DNA of 64,000 bases from Rhodanobacter humi (GCF_041107455.1 NZ_JBGBPY010000001.1:1612001-1676000); one strand, 5' to 3'; numbered from the stretch's first letter, positions 26,560 to 36,360 are shown. Notes: generated by a model from the sequence alone, not told the origin. Program-made: numbers and translations.

Positions 26560-27229
26560 CCGGCTCGACCATCCTGTAGCCGATACCGTGCCGCGTGTGG
26601 ATCAGCGGCTTGTCGAAGGGCTTGTCGATCGCCGCGCGCAGGCCGTGGATGTGCACGCGCAGCGAGTCGGAGTCGGGCAGCTCCTCGCCCCACACCTTCT
26701 GTTCCAGGTCCTGGCGCGTCACCACCGAGGGGCTGGCTTCCATCAGCGCCTGCAGCAGCTTGAGGCCGATCGGGTTGAGCTGGATCGCCTTGCCCGCGCG
26801 GCTCACGGTGAGCGTGTCGAGGTTGTAGGTGAGGTCGGCCACCTTGAGCACGCGGCTCTGCGGGCCCTTGCCGCGGCGCGCCAGCACTTCCAGCCGCGCG
26901 GACAGTTCCTGCAGCGCGAACGGCTTGGTCATGTAGTCGTCGGCGCCGGACTCGAAGCCGGTGAGCTTCTGCTCCAGCGCATCGCGCGCGGTGAGCATCA
27001 GGATCGGCGTCTGCTTGTGCGCCTCGTGGCGCAGCTTCTTCGCCACTTCGAGGCCGTCCATGCCGGGCAGGGTGAGGTCGAGCACGATCACGTCGAAATC
27101 GTGCACCACCGCCAGGTGCAGGCCGGTGACGCCGTCGCCGGCGAAGTCCACCACATGGCCACGATCTTCCAGATAGTCGCCGATATTGGTCGCGATGTCG
27201 CTGTTGTCTTCGATCACCAGTACGCGCAT
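26543..27229 (-). CDS. OmpR-family response regulator
   Basis: The 228-residue protein has a receiver domain (RVLVIEDNSDIATN; Asp in IVLDLTLPGMDG near residue 51; Lys in YMTKPF) and an OmpR winged helix (HIHGLRAAIDK, RHGIGYRMVEP). It is co-transcribed ahead of the kinase. MRVLVIED at 27229 is the family-like start; an ATG at 27241 is possible. Targets are unknown. Confidence 0.93.
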   Translation of the reverse strand: MRVLVIEDNSDIATNIGDYLEDRGHVVDFAGDGVTGLHLAVVHDFDVIVLDLTLPGMDGLEVAKKLRHEAHKQTPILMLTARDALEQKLTGFESGADDYMTKPFALQELSARLEVLARRGKGPQSRVLKVADLTYNLDTLTVSRAGKAIQLNPIGLKLLQALMEASPSVVTRQDLEQKVWGEELPDSDSLRVHIHGLRAAIDKPFDKPLIHTRHGIGYRMVEPDAVQA

Positions 27230-27354
27230 GCGCTGCTCCATGGTGTCGCCGGCGGCACGGGCCGGCCCAGCCGCAAGCTTAACATTTGCGGCACCGATAA
27301 CTCGCGGTCAACCGGCTCCGGCCTGAATGACTGCTTCCGGGAAAACTCGCCCAA

Positions 27355-27397
27355 GAAAAAACCCGGATGTGCCGGCGAGTCGCCGTCGCATCCGGGT
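27355..27397 (-). terminator. Intrinsic terminator facing leftward
   Basis: On the minus strand ACCCGGATG, a GC-rich loop and CATCCGGGT are followed by TTTTTT. It lies 127 bp beyond the rimK stop, leaving room for a long 3' UTR or a separate small RNA. A second hairpin (GGGGGTTA/TAACCCCC) sits at about 27487-27513, closer to rimK. Confidence 0.8.
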
Positions 27398-27523
27398 ACA
27401 GGGCTCGTCCCGTTACCGCCATCCACCGTCGTCGAACCTCACGGCACGATTCGGGCAAATCGACAGCGGAATCGTTTATAGAAGCTCGGGGGTTAGGACC
27501 GGGTTAACCCCCGCGCGCGGCAT

Positions 27524-28441
27524 TCATGTCGCGTTTGTCTTGCTGCGTCGTGCGACACGCTGGGTGCCGCCCACCTGCGCCTGCAGCAGTTCGATGATCG
27601 CGCCGGCCACGTCCACGCCGGTGACCGCCTCGATGCCTTCCAGCCCCGGCGAGGCGTTCACCTCCAGCACCAGCGGGCCGCGATCGGAACGCAGCAGGTC
27701 GACGCCGGCCACGCCCAGGCCCAGCGCTTCGGCGGCGCGCACGGCGATGAGTTTCTCGGCCGCGCTCAGCTTCACCGCCACCGCGCTGCCGCCGCGATGC
27801 AGGTTGGCGCGGAAATCGCCGGCGCTGGCTTCGCGCTGCATCGCCGCCACCACCTTGCCGCCGACCACGAAGCAGCGCAGGTCGCAGCCCTTCGCCTCGG
27901 CGATGAACTCCTGCACCAGGAAGTTCGCGTACAGGCCGCGGAACGCCTCGATCACGCTCTGCGAGGCGCTGCGCTTCTCGGCCAGCACCACGCCGTTGCC
28001 CTGGCTGCCCTCGTTGAGCTTGATCACGTGCGGCGGCTCGCCGAGCATCGCGAGCAGGTCTTCGGTGTCGTCGGGGTTGTCGCCGAACACGGTGACCGGC
28101 ATCGCGATGCCCTGCGCGGCGAGGATCTGCAGGCTGCGCAGCTTGTCGCGCGCGCGCAGCACCGCATCGGAGGAGTTCGGCGTGTACACGCCCATCGTCT
28201 CCAGCTGGCGCAGCACCGCGGTGCCGTAGAACGTGCTCTGCGTGCCGATGCGCGGGATCGCCGCGTCGATGTCGCGCACCGGCTTGCCCTTGTAGCGCAT
28301 CGCCACGTGCCCGGGCGCGATGCGCACGTAGCAGCGCATCGGGTCGAGCACGCGCACCACGTGGCCGCGCGCGCGCGCCGCGTCCACCAGCCGCTGGGTC
28401 GAGTACAGGCGCGTGTTGCGCGAGAGGATGGCAATCTTCAT
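27524..28441 (-). CDS. rimK: Ribosomal protein S6 glutamate ligase RimK
   Basis: RimK adds glutamate residues to the C-terminus of ribosomal protein S6 using ATP. The 305-residue ATP-grasp protein starts [18 protein letters not shown] and carries [64 protein letters not shown] and [13 protein letters not shown], closely like E. coli RimK (300 residues). Its ATG overlaps the rimB stop by 4 bp. Confidence 0.96.
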   Translation of the reverse strand: MKIAILSRNTRLYSTQRLVDAARARGHVVRVLDPMRCYVRIAPGHVAMRYKGKPVRDIDAAIPRIGTQSTFYGTAVLRQLETMGVYTPNSSDAVLRARDKLRSLQILAAQGIAMPVTVFGDNPDDTEDLLAMLGEPPHVIKLNEGSQGNGVVLAEKRSASQSVIEAFRGLYANFLVQEFIAEAKGCDLRCFVVGGKVVAAMQREASAGDFRANLHRGGSAVAVKLSAAEKLIAVRAAEALGLGVAGVDLLRSDRGPLVLEVNASPGLEGIEAVTGVDVAGAIIELLQAQVGGTQRVARRSKTNAT

Positions 28442-28935
28442 GGATGGTCCGTGGCCACCAGCGGCAACCGGGGCTGGGTGTAGGCGCGCGCGGGGTCGAC
28501 CGCGAAGCGCCCGTGCAGGGCGCTGCGGCCGAGCAGCATGGGGAACAGCATGTGCTGCCGATCGGTCAGGTTGATGTCGGCCTCGAAGCGCCGCCCCGCC
28601 AAGAGGATCTCGCTGCGGATGAACCAGCGCTCGGTGCGGCGGCCACCGGTGTCGGTGACCACGCGCCGGTCCAGCGCGCGCGCCTCGCAACGCACCGCAT
28701 CGGACGCATGCCGCCCGGCGCGCACGGTGAAACGCAGCCACACCGCACCGTCGCGCAGGAAACTGTCCAGCGTCTCCACGTGCAACGCGCTGCTGCGCGC
28801 GCCGGTGTCGAGCTTGGCCTTGAGCTGGGCGATGCCCAACTGCGGCAGCGCCAGCCGTTCGCGCCAGCCCAGTACGGTCGGACCCGGCACGGTCGGCCCC
28901 GGCACGAGCGGGCTCGGAGTGATCGGATCCGTCAT
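28438..28935 (-). CDS. rimB: RimB-like retropepsin-fold protease (ATP-dependent zinc protease family)
   Basis: The 165-residue protein has the aspartic-protease-like [12 protein letters not shown] motif (about residues 42-53) and [16 protein letters not shown], the PF05618 family. In Pseudomonas the rimABK operon encodes RimB, which trims glutamates added by RimK, and the small modulator RimA. Here rimB precedes rimK with a 4-bp overlap; no rimA is visible. The first 20 residues are a low-complexity Pro/Gly/Thr stretch with a repeated PGPTV, possibly not family-conserved. Confidence 0.88.
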   Translation of the reverse strand: MTDPITPSPLVPGPTVPGPTVLGWRERLALPQLGIAQLKAKLDTGARSSALHVETLDSFLRDGAVWLRFTVRAGRHASDAVRCEARALDRRVVTDTGGRRTERWFIRSEILLAGRRFEADINLTDRQHMLFPMLLGRSALHGRFAVDPARAYTQPRLPLVATDHP

Positions 28936-28995
28936 CGGTGTAGGCGCGCTCGCTGGGGTGGCGATATGGGGCGGCAGGCCATGGCGGGGAAGCCA

Positions 28996-29069
28996 TGGAG
29001 CGGGTGAAGGGAATCGAACCCTCGTCAGTAGCTTGGGAAGCTACAGCTCTACCATTGAGCTACACCCGC
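28996..29069 (-). tRNA. tRNA-Gly (anticodon CCC)
   Basis: On the minus strand the cloverleaf is complete. The acceptor GCGGGTG pairs with CACCCGC, followed by TCCA, so CCA is encoded. The D arm is GCTC/GAGC, the anticodon stem GTAGC/GCTAC with loop TTCCCAA, and the T arm GAGGG-TTCGATT-CCCTT. The anticodon CCC reads GGG glycine codons. Confidence 0.96.
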
Positions 29070-29311
29070 ATCGGCCGGCGGATGGTAACCCGGGAAACGG
29101 CGCGGTGGAAATCGCCGCCCGGCCGCACCGGCATGAACCGTCGCCGGCCGCTGGATATCCGCCCGCTGAACCATGGTCGCAGTCGCCGCGAAAACTAAGC
29201 CGGGCCTAATCCGGACCGTAGGCATAATCGGGCCGTCAATGCACGTCGCGCAGCGTGCCTTGGGACGGCCACCGCCGCCGCTCGCGTTGCGCCTGGAACC
29301 GGGAGACTCCG

Positions 29312-31572
29312 ATGCGTGTGCTTGCTTCCCTGCTTGCTTCGTGGCGCCACGGCTGGCGACCGCTGGCCGTGCTGCTGTTGTGCGCCGTGGCTGCGCTGGC
29401 CCAGGCGCAATCCGCCGACGACGGCGACGCCGCGCCGCCGGACCGCGTGGCGCGGCTGTCCTACATAGCCGGCGACCTCGGCTTCCTGCCCGCCGGTAGC
29501 CAGGACTGGGCCAGCGCCGACCTCAACCGGCCGCTGACCACCGGCGACCGCCTCTCCACCGGCGACGGTTCGCGTGCCGAACTGGAGCTGGGTGGCGGCG
29601 TGCTGCGCATGGCCGGCGGCACCGACTTCGGCCTGCTCAACCTCAATGACAACCTCGCCCAGGTGGAGCTGACCCAGGGCGCGCTGAACCTCAGCGTGCG
29701 CCACCTCGACCAGGGCCAGAGCTACGAGATCGACACGCCCACGCTGGCGCTGGTGGTCACCAGTCCCGGCACGTTCCGCGTGGACGTGGACAACGGCGGC
29801 AACGGCACCCGCGTCACCGTGTTCGACGGCCAGGCCACGGTCTACGGCGAGAACAACGCGCAGCACGACGTGTTCCGGGGCCGCAGCTACCAGTTCGACG
29901 ACGCCTCGCTGGCGGCGCTGACGGTCAGCGACATCGGCGGCGGCGACGCCTTCGACGCGTGGAGCAGCGAGCGCGACCAGCGCTACGCGCAATCGCAGAC
30001 GCGCCGCTACGTGTCCGACGACGTGGTCGGCTACCAGGACCTCGACCAGTACGGCAACTGGCAGAGCAGCCCCGACTACGGCGCGGTCTGGTACCCCAGC
30101 CAGGTGCCGACGGACTGGGCGCCGTACCGCGACGGCCACTGGGCCTACGTCGCGCCGTGGGGCTGGACCTGGGTGGACGATTCGCCGTGGGGCTTCGCGC
30201 CCTACCACTACGGCCGCTGGGCGTACATCCGCGGCGCCTGGGGCTGGATCCCGGGACCCATCGTGGCGCGCCCGGTGTATGCGCCGGCGCTGGTGGCCTT
30301 CGTGGGCGGCGGCGGCTGGAGCGTGTCGGTCGGCATCGGTGGCGGCGCGCCGGTGGGCTGGTTCCCGCTCGGCCCGGGCGAGGTCTACAACCCGTGGTAC
30401 CACTGCGACCGCGACTACTACCGTCGCGTCAACGTCACCAACATCTACGTGCACAACACCGTCTACCGCACCACGGTGATCAACAACATCAACAACCAGT
30501 ACAACTACTACCGCGAGGGACGCGCGCCGCAGAACCAGCGCTACGCGAATCGCGCCGCGCCGCGCGGCTTCACCGCGGTGTCCGGCACGGCCTTCGCCGG
30601 CGGCCGGCGCGTGCAGCGCGACCTGTTGCGCGTCGACCCGCGCCAGCTCGCCGCCGCGCCGGTGCTGGCCCGTGGCGTGACTGCTCTGCGGCCCTCCGTG
30701 CGCAGCGTGGCGCCGGCGCGCGGGCCGCAGGCGCGGCCGCTGCCGACTGCCGACTTCCGCCGCAACGTGGTGGCGCGCACGCCGCCACCGGCCGCGTTGC
30801 CTGCGGTGCATTCGAACTTCACCCCGGCAACCGCACGCACGCCGCAACGTGCGGCCACGCCGTTCGCGAACGTGCGCGTGCTGAACGGCCGTGGCGCGCC
30901 GCCCCGACCGCCGCGCCGCAGGCCGAGGCGGCCGGCGCCATCCCGACGCCATCGCGCACGATGCGCGCCCCGAATGCCCCCGCCAACCTGCCGGACGTGC
31001 GCCGTGCGGAACCGGCCCCGGCGCAGGCCGGCGCCCTGCCCTCGGCGCGCTTCGCCCATCCGCGCAGCGACGAGCGCAGCCTGCCCGCGGTCGAACCGAT
31101 CCGCCGCGCGACGCCGGCCGAATCGCGCCAGGCGCCGCGGCCGGGCGCGAGCTACGTCGCCAGTCCGGAACAGGTACGCCGGCAACCGGACTATCGCAAC
31201 GAGCGCCCGGCCAACACGCTGCCGCAACCACAGCACTTCGAGCGTGCGCCACAGCCCGCACAGCCCGCCGCACCGGTCGAGCGCGCTCCCGCGCCGGCCT
31301 ACGTGCGGCCGCGCGAACAGCCTTACCAGCCGCAGCGCACCGAACCGACGCGCGAAGCCGCACCGCCGCGTTACGAGCGGGCGGACAACCCGCCACAGCC
31401 GGCGTACCAGCCGCCGCGCGAATACGCCCGACCGACCTACCAGCCACAGCCGCGCTACGAACAACCGCAACCGCGCTACGAGGCGCCCCGCCCCGCCGCA
31501 CAGTCGCAGCAGCACGCCGAACCGGCGCGCAAAGCCCCACCGCCGCCGCGCAAGGATGAGCAGCAGCACTGA
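29312..31572 (+). CDS. Secreted FecR/DUF6600 domain protein with an apparent -1 frameshift
   Basis: A signal peptide (ends about ALAQAQS, residue 34) is followed by a FecR-like beta domain (LSYIAGDLGFLPAGSQDW, TLALVVTSPGTFRVDVDNGG) and the Trp/Gly/Tyr-rich DUF6600 repeats (WAPYRDGHWAYVAPWGWTW, PWGFAPYHYGRWAYI). The tail is Pro/Gln/Arg/Tyr-rich. From the start, the frame stays coherent to about 30895 (VLNGRGAPP). Beyond that, GC3 bias and composition show that coding continues in the frame one base back, ending RKDEQQH at 31572. One extra base in the CCGCCCC run near 30897-30903 would join them. Without it the first frame runs to 31735 with an unnatural Arg-rich tail over the thiS start. Function unknown. 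Confidence 0.8.
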
Positions 31573-31614
31573 GGCATGCCACCGCCGCTGGCGCCGCGAT
31601 CCGGCGCCAGCGGC

Positions 31615-31620
31615 TACAAT
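31615..31620 (+). promoter_or_regulatory. Likely -10 box of a leaderless thiS transcript
   Basis: GCTACAAT lies 6 bp before the thiS ATG, so transcription would start at the initiation codon. No THI-box (TPP riboswitch) consensus is seen upstream. Confidence 0.45.
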
Positions 31621-31626
31621 GGGCGC

Positions 31627-31827
31627 ATGCAGATCACGCTCAACGGCCAGCCGCGCGATTGCGCTCCCGCCACCACCATCGCCCAGTTGCTGGAAACCGC
31701 CGGCTACAGCGGTCGGCGCGTGGCCGTGGAGCTGAACCGCGAGATCGTGCCGCGCGGCCAGCACGCCAGCCGCACCCTCGCCGATGGCGACCAGGTCGAG
31801 ATCGTGCACGCGATCGGCGGAGGGTGA
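31627..31827 (+). CDS. thiS: Sulfur-carrier protein ThiS
   Basis: ThiS is the ubiquitin-fold carrier that, as a C-terminal thiocarboxylate, donates sulfur for the thiazole ring of thiamine. The 66-residue length, the start [12 protein letters not shown] and the end [10 protein letters not shown] are typical. One more Gly than the usual GlyGly terminus is present. It is followed by thiG after 171 bp that hold no gene. Confidence 0.93.
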   Translation: MQITLNGQPRDCAPATTIAQLLETAGYSGRRVAVELNREIVPRGQHASRTLADGDQVEIVHAIGGG

Positions 31828-31998
31828 GCGCGTGCGTCTGGCTGATGCCTTGAAGGGCATCAGCCGCACGAGCGAACGCCCGAGGCAGGAGCCGAGGGCC
31901 GGGTTGCTTGGCGAGCGCAGGATGCGCGAGCTTAGCAACATCGTCCATCCGCGCAGCGGATGAATCCCAGGTTCCTCAAACCGACTTTCATATTCCCC

Positions 31999-32799
31999 AT
32001 GAACCTCAAGACCCTCGACATCGCCGACCCGCTGGTCATCGCCGGCAAAAGCTACGCCTCGCGCCTGCTCACCGGCACCGGCAAGTACAAGGATTTCGAC
32101 GAGACGCGCCGCGCCTCGCAGGCGGCCGGCGCGGAGATCGTCACGGTGGCGATCCGTCGCGTGAACATCGGCCAGGACGCGAACGCACCCAGCCTGCTCG
32201 ACGCGCTGCCGCCGGACGAGTTCACCCTGCTGCCGAACACCGCCGGCTGCTACAACGCGGCCGACGCGGTGCGCACCTGCAAACTGGCGCGCGAACTGCT
32301 GGACGGGCACAAGCTGGTGAAGCTGGAGGTGCTGGGCGACCAGCGCACGCTGTTCCCCGACGTGGTGGAAACGCTGAAGGCTGCCGAGGAACTCGTCGCC
32401 GACGGCTTCGACGTGATGGTCTACACCTCGGACGACCCGATCCTGGCGAAAAAGCTGGAGCAGATCGGCTGCGTGGCGGTGATGCCGCTGGCCGCGCCGA
32501 TCGGTTCGGGCCTCGGCATCCAGAACCGCTACAACCTGCTGGAGATCGTGGAGAACGCAAAGGTGCCGATCATCGTCGACGCCGGCGTGGGCACCGCCTC
32601 CGACGCCGCGGTGGCGATGGAGCTGGGCTGCGACGGCGTGCTGATGAACACCGCCATCGCCGGCGCGAAGGACCCAGTGCTGATGGCCCACGCGATGAAG
32701 CTGGCGATCCAAGCCGGCCGCGCCGCGTTCAAGGCCGGCCGCATCCCGCGCAAGCGCTACGCCTCGGCTTCCAGTCCGATCGACGGCACCATCGGCTGA
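31999..32799 (+). CDS. thiG: Thiazole synthase ThiG
   Basis: ThiG is a TIM-barrel enzyme joining 1-deoxyxylulose 5-phosphate, dehydroglycine and ThiS thiocarboxylate to form the thiazole phosphate of thiamine. The 266-residue protein shows [11 protein letters not shown], the Schiff-base lysine region [31 protein letters not shown] and [27 protein letters not shown] at 31999 was chosen; an ATG at 31960 adds 13 non-conserved residues. No thiE, thiC or thiO is nearby. Confidence 0.95.
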   Translation: MNLKTLDIADPLVIAGKSYASRLLTGTGKYKDFDETRRASQAAGAEIVTVAIRRVNIGQDANAPSLLDALPPDEFTLLPNTAGCYNAADAVRTCKLARELLDGHKLVKLEVLGDQRTLFPDVVETLKAAEELVADGFDVMVYTSDDPILAKKLEQIGCVAVMPLAAPIGSGLGIQNRYNLLEIVENAKVPIIVDAGVGTASDAAVAMELGCDGVLMNTAIAGAKDPVLMAHAMKLAIQAGRAAFKAGRIPRKRYASASSPIDGTIG

Positions 32800-32811
32800 T
32801 TCGCTGGCTTT

Positions 32812-32992
32812 CTCCCCTCTCCCTGCGGACGCGGGGAAGGGCCATGGATGGCCCTGCTTTGAGGAGCGAGGAAGAGGGGCTGGGGGAGAGGGTTCGGGCG
32901 AAGCGCGGCAGCAATCCTTCGCACAAGTCTCCACCTGCCCGCTCCGCCCGTACCCTCACCCGCCTGCGGCACCATCTCCCGGAGGGAGAGGG
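32812..32992. repeat. Family C repeat with internal module, copy C4
   Basis: TCTCCCCTCTCCCTGCGGAC opens the element and CCCGGAGGGAGAGGG closes it. The internal module has GGACGCGGGGAAGG, a perfect GGCCATGGATGGCC (32840-32853) and GAGGAGCGAGGAAGAGG. It fills the thiG-trmB gap and ends 25 bp before trmB. Confidence 0.88.
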
Positions 32993-33017
32993 ATTCACTC
33001 GACACGTTTCGCCTGAC

Positions 33018-33719
33018 ATGACCGACCATCCCGTCCCCGAACATCTCCGCCGCATCCGCAGCTTCGTCCTTCGCGAAGGCCGCATGACGCCGGCGCAGCA
33101 GCGCGCGTTCGACGAGCACTGGTCGCGCTTCGGCATCGACTACACGGGCAGTGCGCAGGACTACGCCGCCCGCTTCGGCCGGCTCGCGCCGCTGGTGCTG
33201 GAAATCGGCTTCGGCAACGGCGAGGCACTGGCCTGGGCCAGTGAGCACGACCTGGCGCGCGACTACCTCGGCGTGGAAGTGCACGGCCCCGGCGTGGGCC
33301 GGCTGATGAATGCGCTGGCCGCGCGCGACGCGCGCAACGTGCGCCTCTACAAGCATGACGCGGTGGAAGTGCTGGAAAACGAGATCCCGCCCGGCACGCT
33401 GGCCGAGGCGCGCATCTGGTTCCCCGATCCCTGGCACAAGAAGCGCCACAACAAGCGCCGCATCATCCAGCCGGCGTTCGTCGCCCTGCTCGCCTCACGC
33501 ATGGCGCCCGACGGCCTGCTGCACCTGGCCACCGACTGGCAGCCCTACGCCGAGCACATGCTGGAAACGATGGAAGCGGCGCCGGACTGGCGCAATGCTC
33601 TTGCACCCGGCCAGTACGCCGAGAAACCGGCATGGCGCATCGAGACCCACTTCGAGCGGCGCGGGCTGAAGCTGGGGCATGGGGTGTGGGATCTGCTGTA
33701 CCGAGCTCCAATCAAATAA
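33018..33719 (+). CDS. trmB: tRNA (guanine-46-N7)-methyltransferase
   Basis: TrmB methylates G46 in the tRNA variable loop using S-adenosylmethionine. The 233-residue Rossmann methyltransferase shows [16 protein letters not shown] (SAM site), [30 protein letters not shown] (catalytic and tRNA-binding signature) and [14 protein letters not shown]. The ATG at 33018 lies just after repeat C4. A terminator follows at once. Confidence 0.96.
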   Translation: MTDHPVPEHLRRIRSFVLREGRMTPAQQRAFDEHWSRFGIDYTGSAQDYAARFGRLAPLVLEIGFGNGEALAWASEHDLARDYLGVEVHGPGVGRLMNALAARDARNVRLYKHDAVEVLENEIPPGTLAEARIWFPDPWHKKRHNKRRIIQPAFVALLASRMAPDGLLHLATDWQPYAEHMLETMEAAPDWRNALAPGQYAEKPAWRIETHFERRGLKLGHGVWDLLYRAPIK

Positions 33720-33723
33720 GAGC

Positions 33724-33750
33724 AACGCCGCCCTGGGCGGCGTTTCGTTT
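33724..33750 (+). terminator. Intrinsic terminator after trmB
   Basis: ACGCCGCCC pairs with GGGCGGCGT, followed by TTCGTTT, starting 5 bp after the trmB stop. Repeat C5 follows immediately. Confidence 0.8.
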
Positions 33751-33752
33751 GC

Positions 33753-33874
33753 CCCCTCTCCCGCTTGCGGACGCGGGGAAGGGCCATGGATGGCCCTGCT
33801 TTGGGGAGCGAGGAAGAGGGTTGGGGAGAGGGCATACCGCGTCTCGTTTGCTCCCTCCCCCTCCGGGGAGAGGA
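33753..33874. repeat. Family C repeat with internal module, copy C5
   Basis: CCCCTCTCCCGCTTGCGGAC, the GGCCATGGATGGCC core (33782-33795), GGGGAGCGAGGAAGAGGG, then CCTCCGGGGAGAGGAGG. It is shorter than C3 and C4. The following 33875-34038 stretch holds no gene that I can see. Confidence 0.87.
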
Positions 33875-34038
33875 GGTGAACGCAAAAAGCGTGTCCTGGA
33901 ATGGAGCGGCGGTTCACCAGCCCTTGCATCGCGCCGCTTATACTTGCGCGATCCTGCCAGGGACGAGCGCCGCAGCGTGAATCCGCCACTGCCACCCCGC
34001 ATCCACCCACGTCCAGTGCCCGTCCGGGAAGCGCGCTA

Positions 34039-35880
34039 GTGCCACTCACGCTCACCCCCGAAATGATCCTGGTGCTCGGGCTGGTGGGCTTCACCATGCT
34101 GATGCTGGTGCTGGAGTGGATCCGCGCCGACATGGTGGCGCTGCTGGTGGTGGTGGTGATCGGCCTCACCGGGGTGATCCCCTCCGACCGCGTGTTCAAC
34201 GGCTTCGCCGGCAACGCGGTGATCGCGATCATCGCGATCATGATCATGGGCGAGGGACTGGATCGCGCCGGCGTGCTCAACCTCACCGCGCACATGGTGA
34301 TGCGGCTGGCCAAGGGCATGGAGTCGCGCCTCGGCCTGGTGATCAACCTGATGGCCAGCCTGTTCAGCGCGGTGATCCCCAGCCAAGCGCTGGCCGCGCT
34401 GATGATCCCGGTGTCGAGCCGACTGTCCGCGCGCACCGGCGTGCCGCTGTCGAAGCTGCTGCTGCCGATGGCGTTCTGCATCCTCACCGGCACCAACACC
34501 ACGCTGATCGCGAACTCGCCGCTGATCGTGCTGAACGACCTGATCGCCAGCGCGAACGCGAACCTGCTGCCGGGCGCACACACCATCCCGAAGTTCGGCC
34601 TGTTCAGCGTCACCCCGGCCGGCCTCGCGCTGGCCGCGGTGGGCGTGGCGTACTTCTATTTCTTCGGCCGCAAGCTGCTGCCCGGCCACGAGGACGAGCG
34701 CCTGAAGGTGACGCCCGGCCGCACCGAGAGCTATTTCGCCGACACCTACGGCATCGTGGGCGAGACCGCCGAGCTCACCGTCACCGCCGAAAGCCCGCTG
34801 GTGGGCATGAGCATCGGCGAGGCCGAGCAGTTGCATGACTCGCCGATGATCCTGGCGATCAAGAGCGGCAACGAGGCGCGCATGGCGCCGCCGGCCGACC
34901 ATGTGATCTGGGTGGGTTCGGTGCTCGGCGTGCTGGGGCCGCGCGAGCAGCTCAACCGCTTCGCCAACAACCAGCTGTGCCGGCTGTCCACCCGCATGCG
35001 CCAGCTGACCGAGCTGTTCAACCCCACCCGCGCGGGCATTTCCGAGGTGGTGATCCCGCCGGTGTCACGCTTCATCAAGCACACCATCGGCGAGCTGCGC
35101 CTGCGCAAGCGCTTCGGCATCTCGGTGCTGGCGGTGAACCGCGGCGAGCAGGTGTTGCGCGACGACGTGCGCGCGGTGACGCTGCGCGCCGGCGACACCG
35201 TGGTGGTGCACAGCACCTGGCGCGACCTCTCGCTGGCCTCGGAAGACCGCGACCTGGTGGTGGTCACCGACATCCCGAAGGAGGAGCAGCGCCCCGGCAA
35301 GATCTGGCAGGCGGTGGGCTTCTTCGTGCTGGCGAAGTGCCTGGCGCTGTTCACCAACCTGGACCTTTCCGTCGCGATGATGTGCGGCGCCATCGGCATG
35401 CTGCTGTCCGGCGTGCTGAACATGGACGAGGCCTACAAGGCGATCAACTGGAAGACGATTTTCGTGACGGCGTGCCTCATTCCGCTGGGCTGGTCGATGG
35501 ACGCCACCGGCACCGCCGCGTGGCTGGCGCAATACGTGCTGCACTACCTCGGCCACGCCTCGCCGTGGGTGCTGCAGGGCACGCTGGCCGTGCTCACCCT
35601 GCTGTTCTCGCAGGTGATGTCCAACGTGGGCGCCACGGTGATGATGGTGCCGATCGCGATCTCGGTGGCGGTGGCCACCGGCGGCAACCCCTCCGCCTAC
35701 GCGCTGATCGTGGCGGTGTCCTCGTCCAACACCTTCCTGCTCAGCTCCGGCCACCCCGCGCTGATGATGGTCACCGGCCCCGGCGGCTACAAGGGCCGGG
35801 ACTTCCTGCGCGTGGGCGCGCCGCTGACGCTCGCGATGCTGATCGTCACCCTGGTGTCGATCAACCTGCTGTTTCGCTGA
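34039..35880 (+). CDS. SLC13-family permease with two RCK_C (TrkA-C) domains
   Basis: The 613-residue protein has an N-terminal set of membrane helices with SQALAALMIPVSSRLSARTG and AFCILTGTNTTLIANSPLIV, two central soluble TrkA-C domains (around SPLVGMSIGEAEQLHDSPMI and RFIKHTIGELRLRKRFGISV), and a C-terminal membrane half (MSNVGATVMMVPIAISVAVA, SSSNTFLLSSGHPALMMV). This is the layout of DASS/SLC13 transporters with regulatory RCK_C domains; related proteins carry sulfate, dicarboxylates or other anions with sodium. GTG at 34039 is the best start. It stands alone. Confidence 0.87.
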   Translation: MPLTLTPEMILVLGLVGFTMLMLVLEWIRADMVALLVVVVIGLTGVIPSDRVFNGFAGNAVIAIIAIMIMGEGLDRAGVLNLTAHMVMRLAKGMESRLGLVINLMASLFSAVIPSQALAALMIPVSSRLSARTGVPLSKLLLPMAFCILTGTNTTLIANSPLIVLNDLIASANANLLPGAHTIPKFGLFSVTPAGLALAAVGVAYFYFFGRKLLPGHEDERLKVTPGRTESYFADTYGIVGETAELTVTAESPLVGMSIGEAEQLHDSPMILAIKSGNEARMAPPADHVIWVGSVLGVLGPREQLNRFANNQLCRLSTRMRQLTELFNPTRAGISEVVIPPVSRFIKHTIGELRLRKRFGISVLAVNRGEQVLRDDVRAVTLRAGDTVVVHSTWRDLSLASEDRDLVVVTDIPKEEQRPGKIWQAVGFFVLAKCLALFTNLDLSVAMMCGAIGMLLSGVLNMDEAYKAINWKTIFVTACLIPLGWSMDATGTAAWLAQYVLHYLGHASPWVLQGTLAVLTLLFSQVMSNVGATVMMVPIAISVAVATGGNPSAYALIVAVSSSNTFLLSSGHPALMMVTGPGGYKGRDFLRVGAPLTLAMLIVTLVSINLLFR

Positions 35881-35882
35881 AT

Positions 35883-35943
35883 TTGAAGAGTGCGGCCAAG
35901 GATGGCCGCCCATTTGATTCTGCGATCAAGGACGATCGCAAGG
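35883..35943. repeat. Family D single unit, copy D2
   Basis: TTGAAGAGTGCGGCCAAGGA, then TGGCCGCCCATTTGAT and a GATCAAGGACGATCGCA end match one unit of the arrays at 7905 and 56403, here as a single copy. It overlaps the last codons and stop of the Rieske gene on the minus strand. Confidence 0.85.
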
Positions 35944-36282
35944 GACAAGCCACACTTCGCCATCGCGCAACTCCACGGCCAGCACGCGCAGGTGTTCGCC
36001 GCGGCAGGGGCCGGCCACGCAGACACCATCGCGGCGGTCGAAGCTGGCGCCGTGCACGGCGCAGATCAGCAATTCGTCCTTGAGCAGGAACTGGCCCGGC
36101 GCGTAGTCCAGCCGACGGCCGGCGTGGGGGCAGACGTTGAGCCAGGCGCGCACGGCGTCGCCACGGCGATCGACGATCACGCTCTCGCCGGCTAGCGCAG
36201 CCACGCTCTCGATCGCAGTGGCGCCGCCGTCGGGAATCGCGTCCAGCCGGCACAGCAGGGAGGTGGGGAAAACGGTATCCAT
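35926..36282 (-). CDS. Orphan Rieske [2Fe-2S] protein
   Basis: The 118-residue protein has a complete Rieske motif: CPHAGRRLDY (C-x-H) and CAVHGASFDRRDG (C-x2-H). It is short and has no oxygenase catalytic domain or membrane segment, so it resembles a soluble Rieske ferredoxin. No oxygenase or nitrite-reductase gene is adjacent. Its final codons (WLVPCDRP) and stop run into repeat D2, so the C-terminus may have been altered by the repeat. Confidence 0.82.
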   Translation of the reverse strand: MDTVFPTSLLCRLDAIPDGGATAIESVAALAGESVIVDRRGDAVRAWLNVCPHAGRRLDYAPGQFLLKDELLICAVHGASFDRRDGVCVAGPCRGEHLRVLAVELRDGEVWLVPCDRP

Positions 36283-36360
36283 CGGCACTTGTCTCGCAGG
36301 CCGGATGGCCTCATGGTGTCGCGCGTAACTCATTGATTTTAGCACACGGATTTTTAACAC

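Noticed and set aside
25276-27229. Naming the two-component pair colS-colR
   Set aside because: The organisation is similar but I saw no residue-level feature that separates ColRS from other OmpR-type pairs.
31573-31626. TPP riboswitch ahead of thiS
   Set aside because: Only 54 bp separate the genes and no THI-box consensus (CTGAGA, then ACCTGATCTGG) is present.
29255-31735. An 826-codon open frame running past the DUF6600 gene end over thiS
   Set aside because: The last 270 codons are an Arg/Pro/Ser-rich shadow. Coding bias moves to the neighbouring frame near 30900, and thiS is a certain gene in another frame.
35926-36282. Rieske protein as nitrite reductase small subunit or oxygenase component
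   Set aside because: No partner gene is adjacent and the sequence has no further domain, so a specific role is unsupported.
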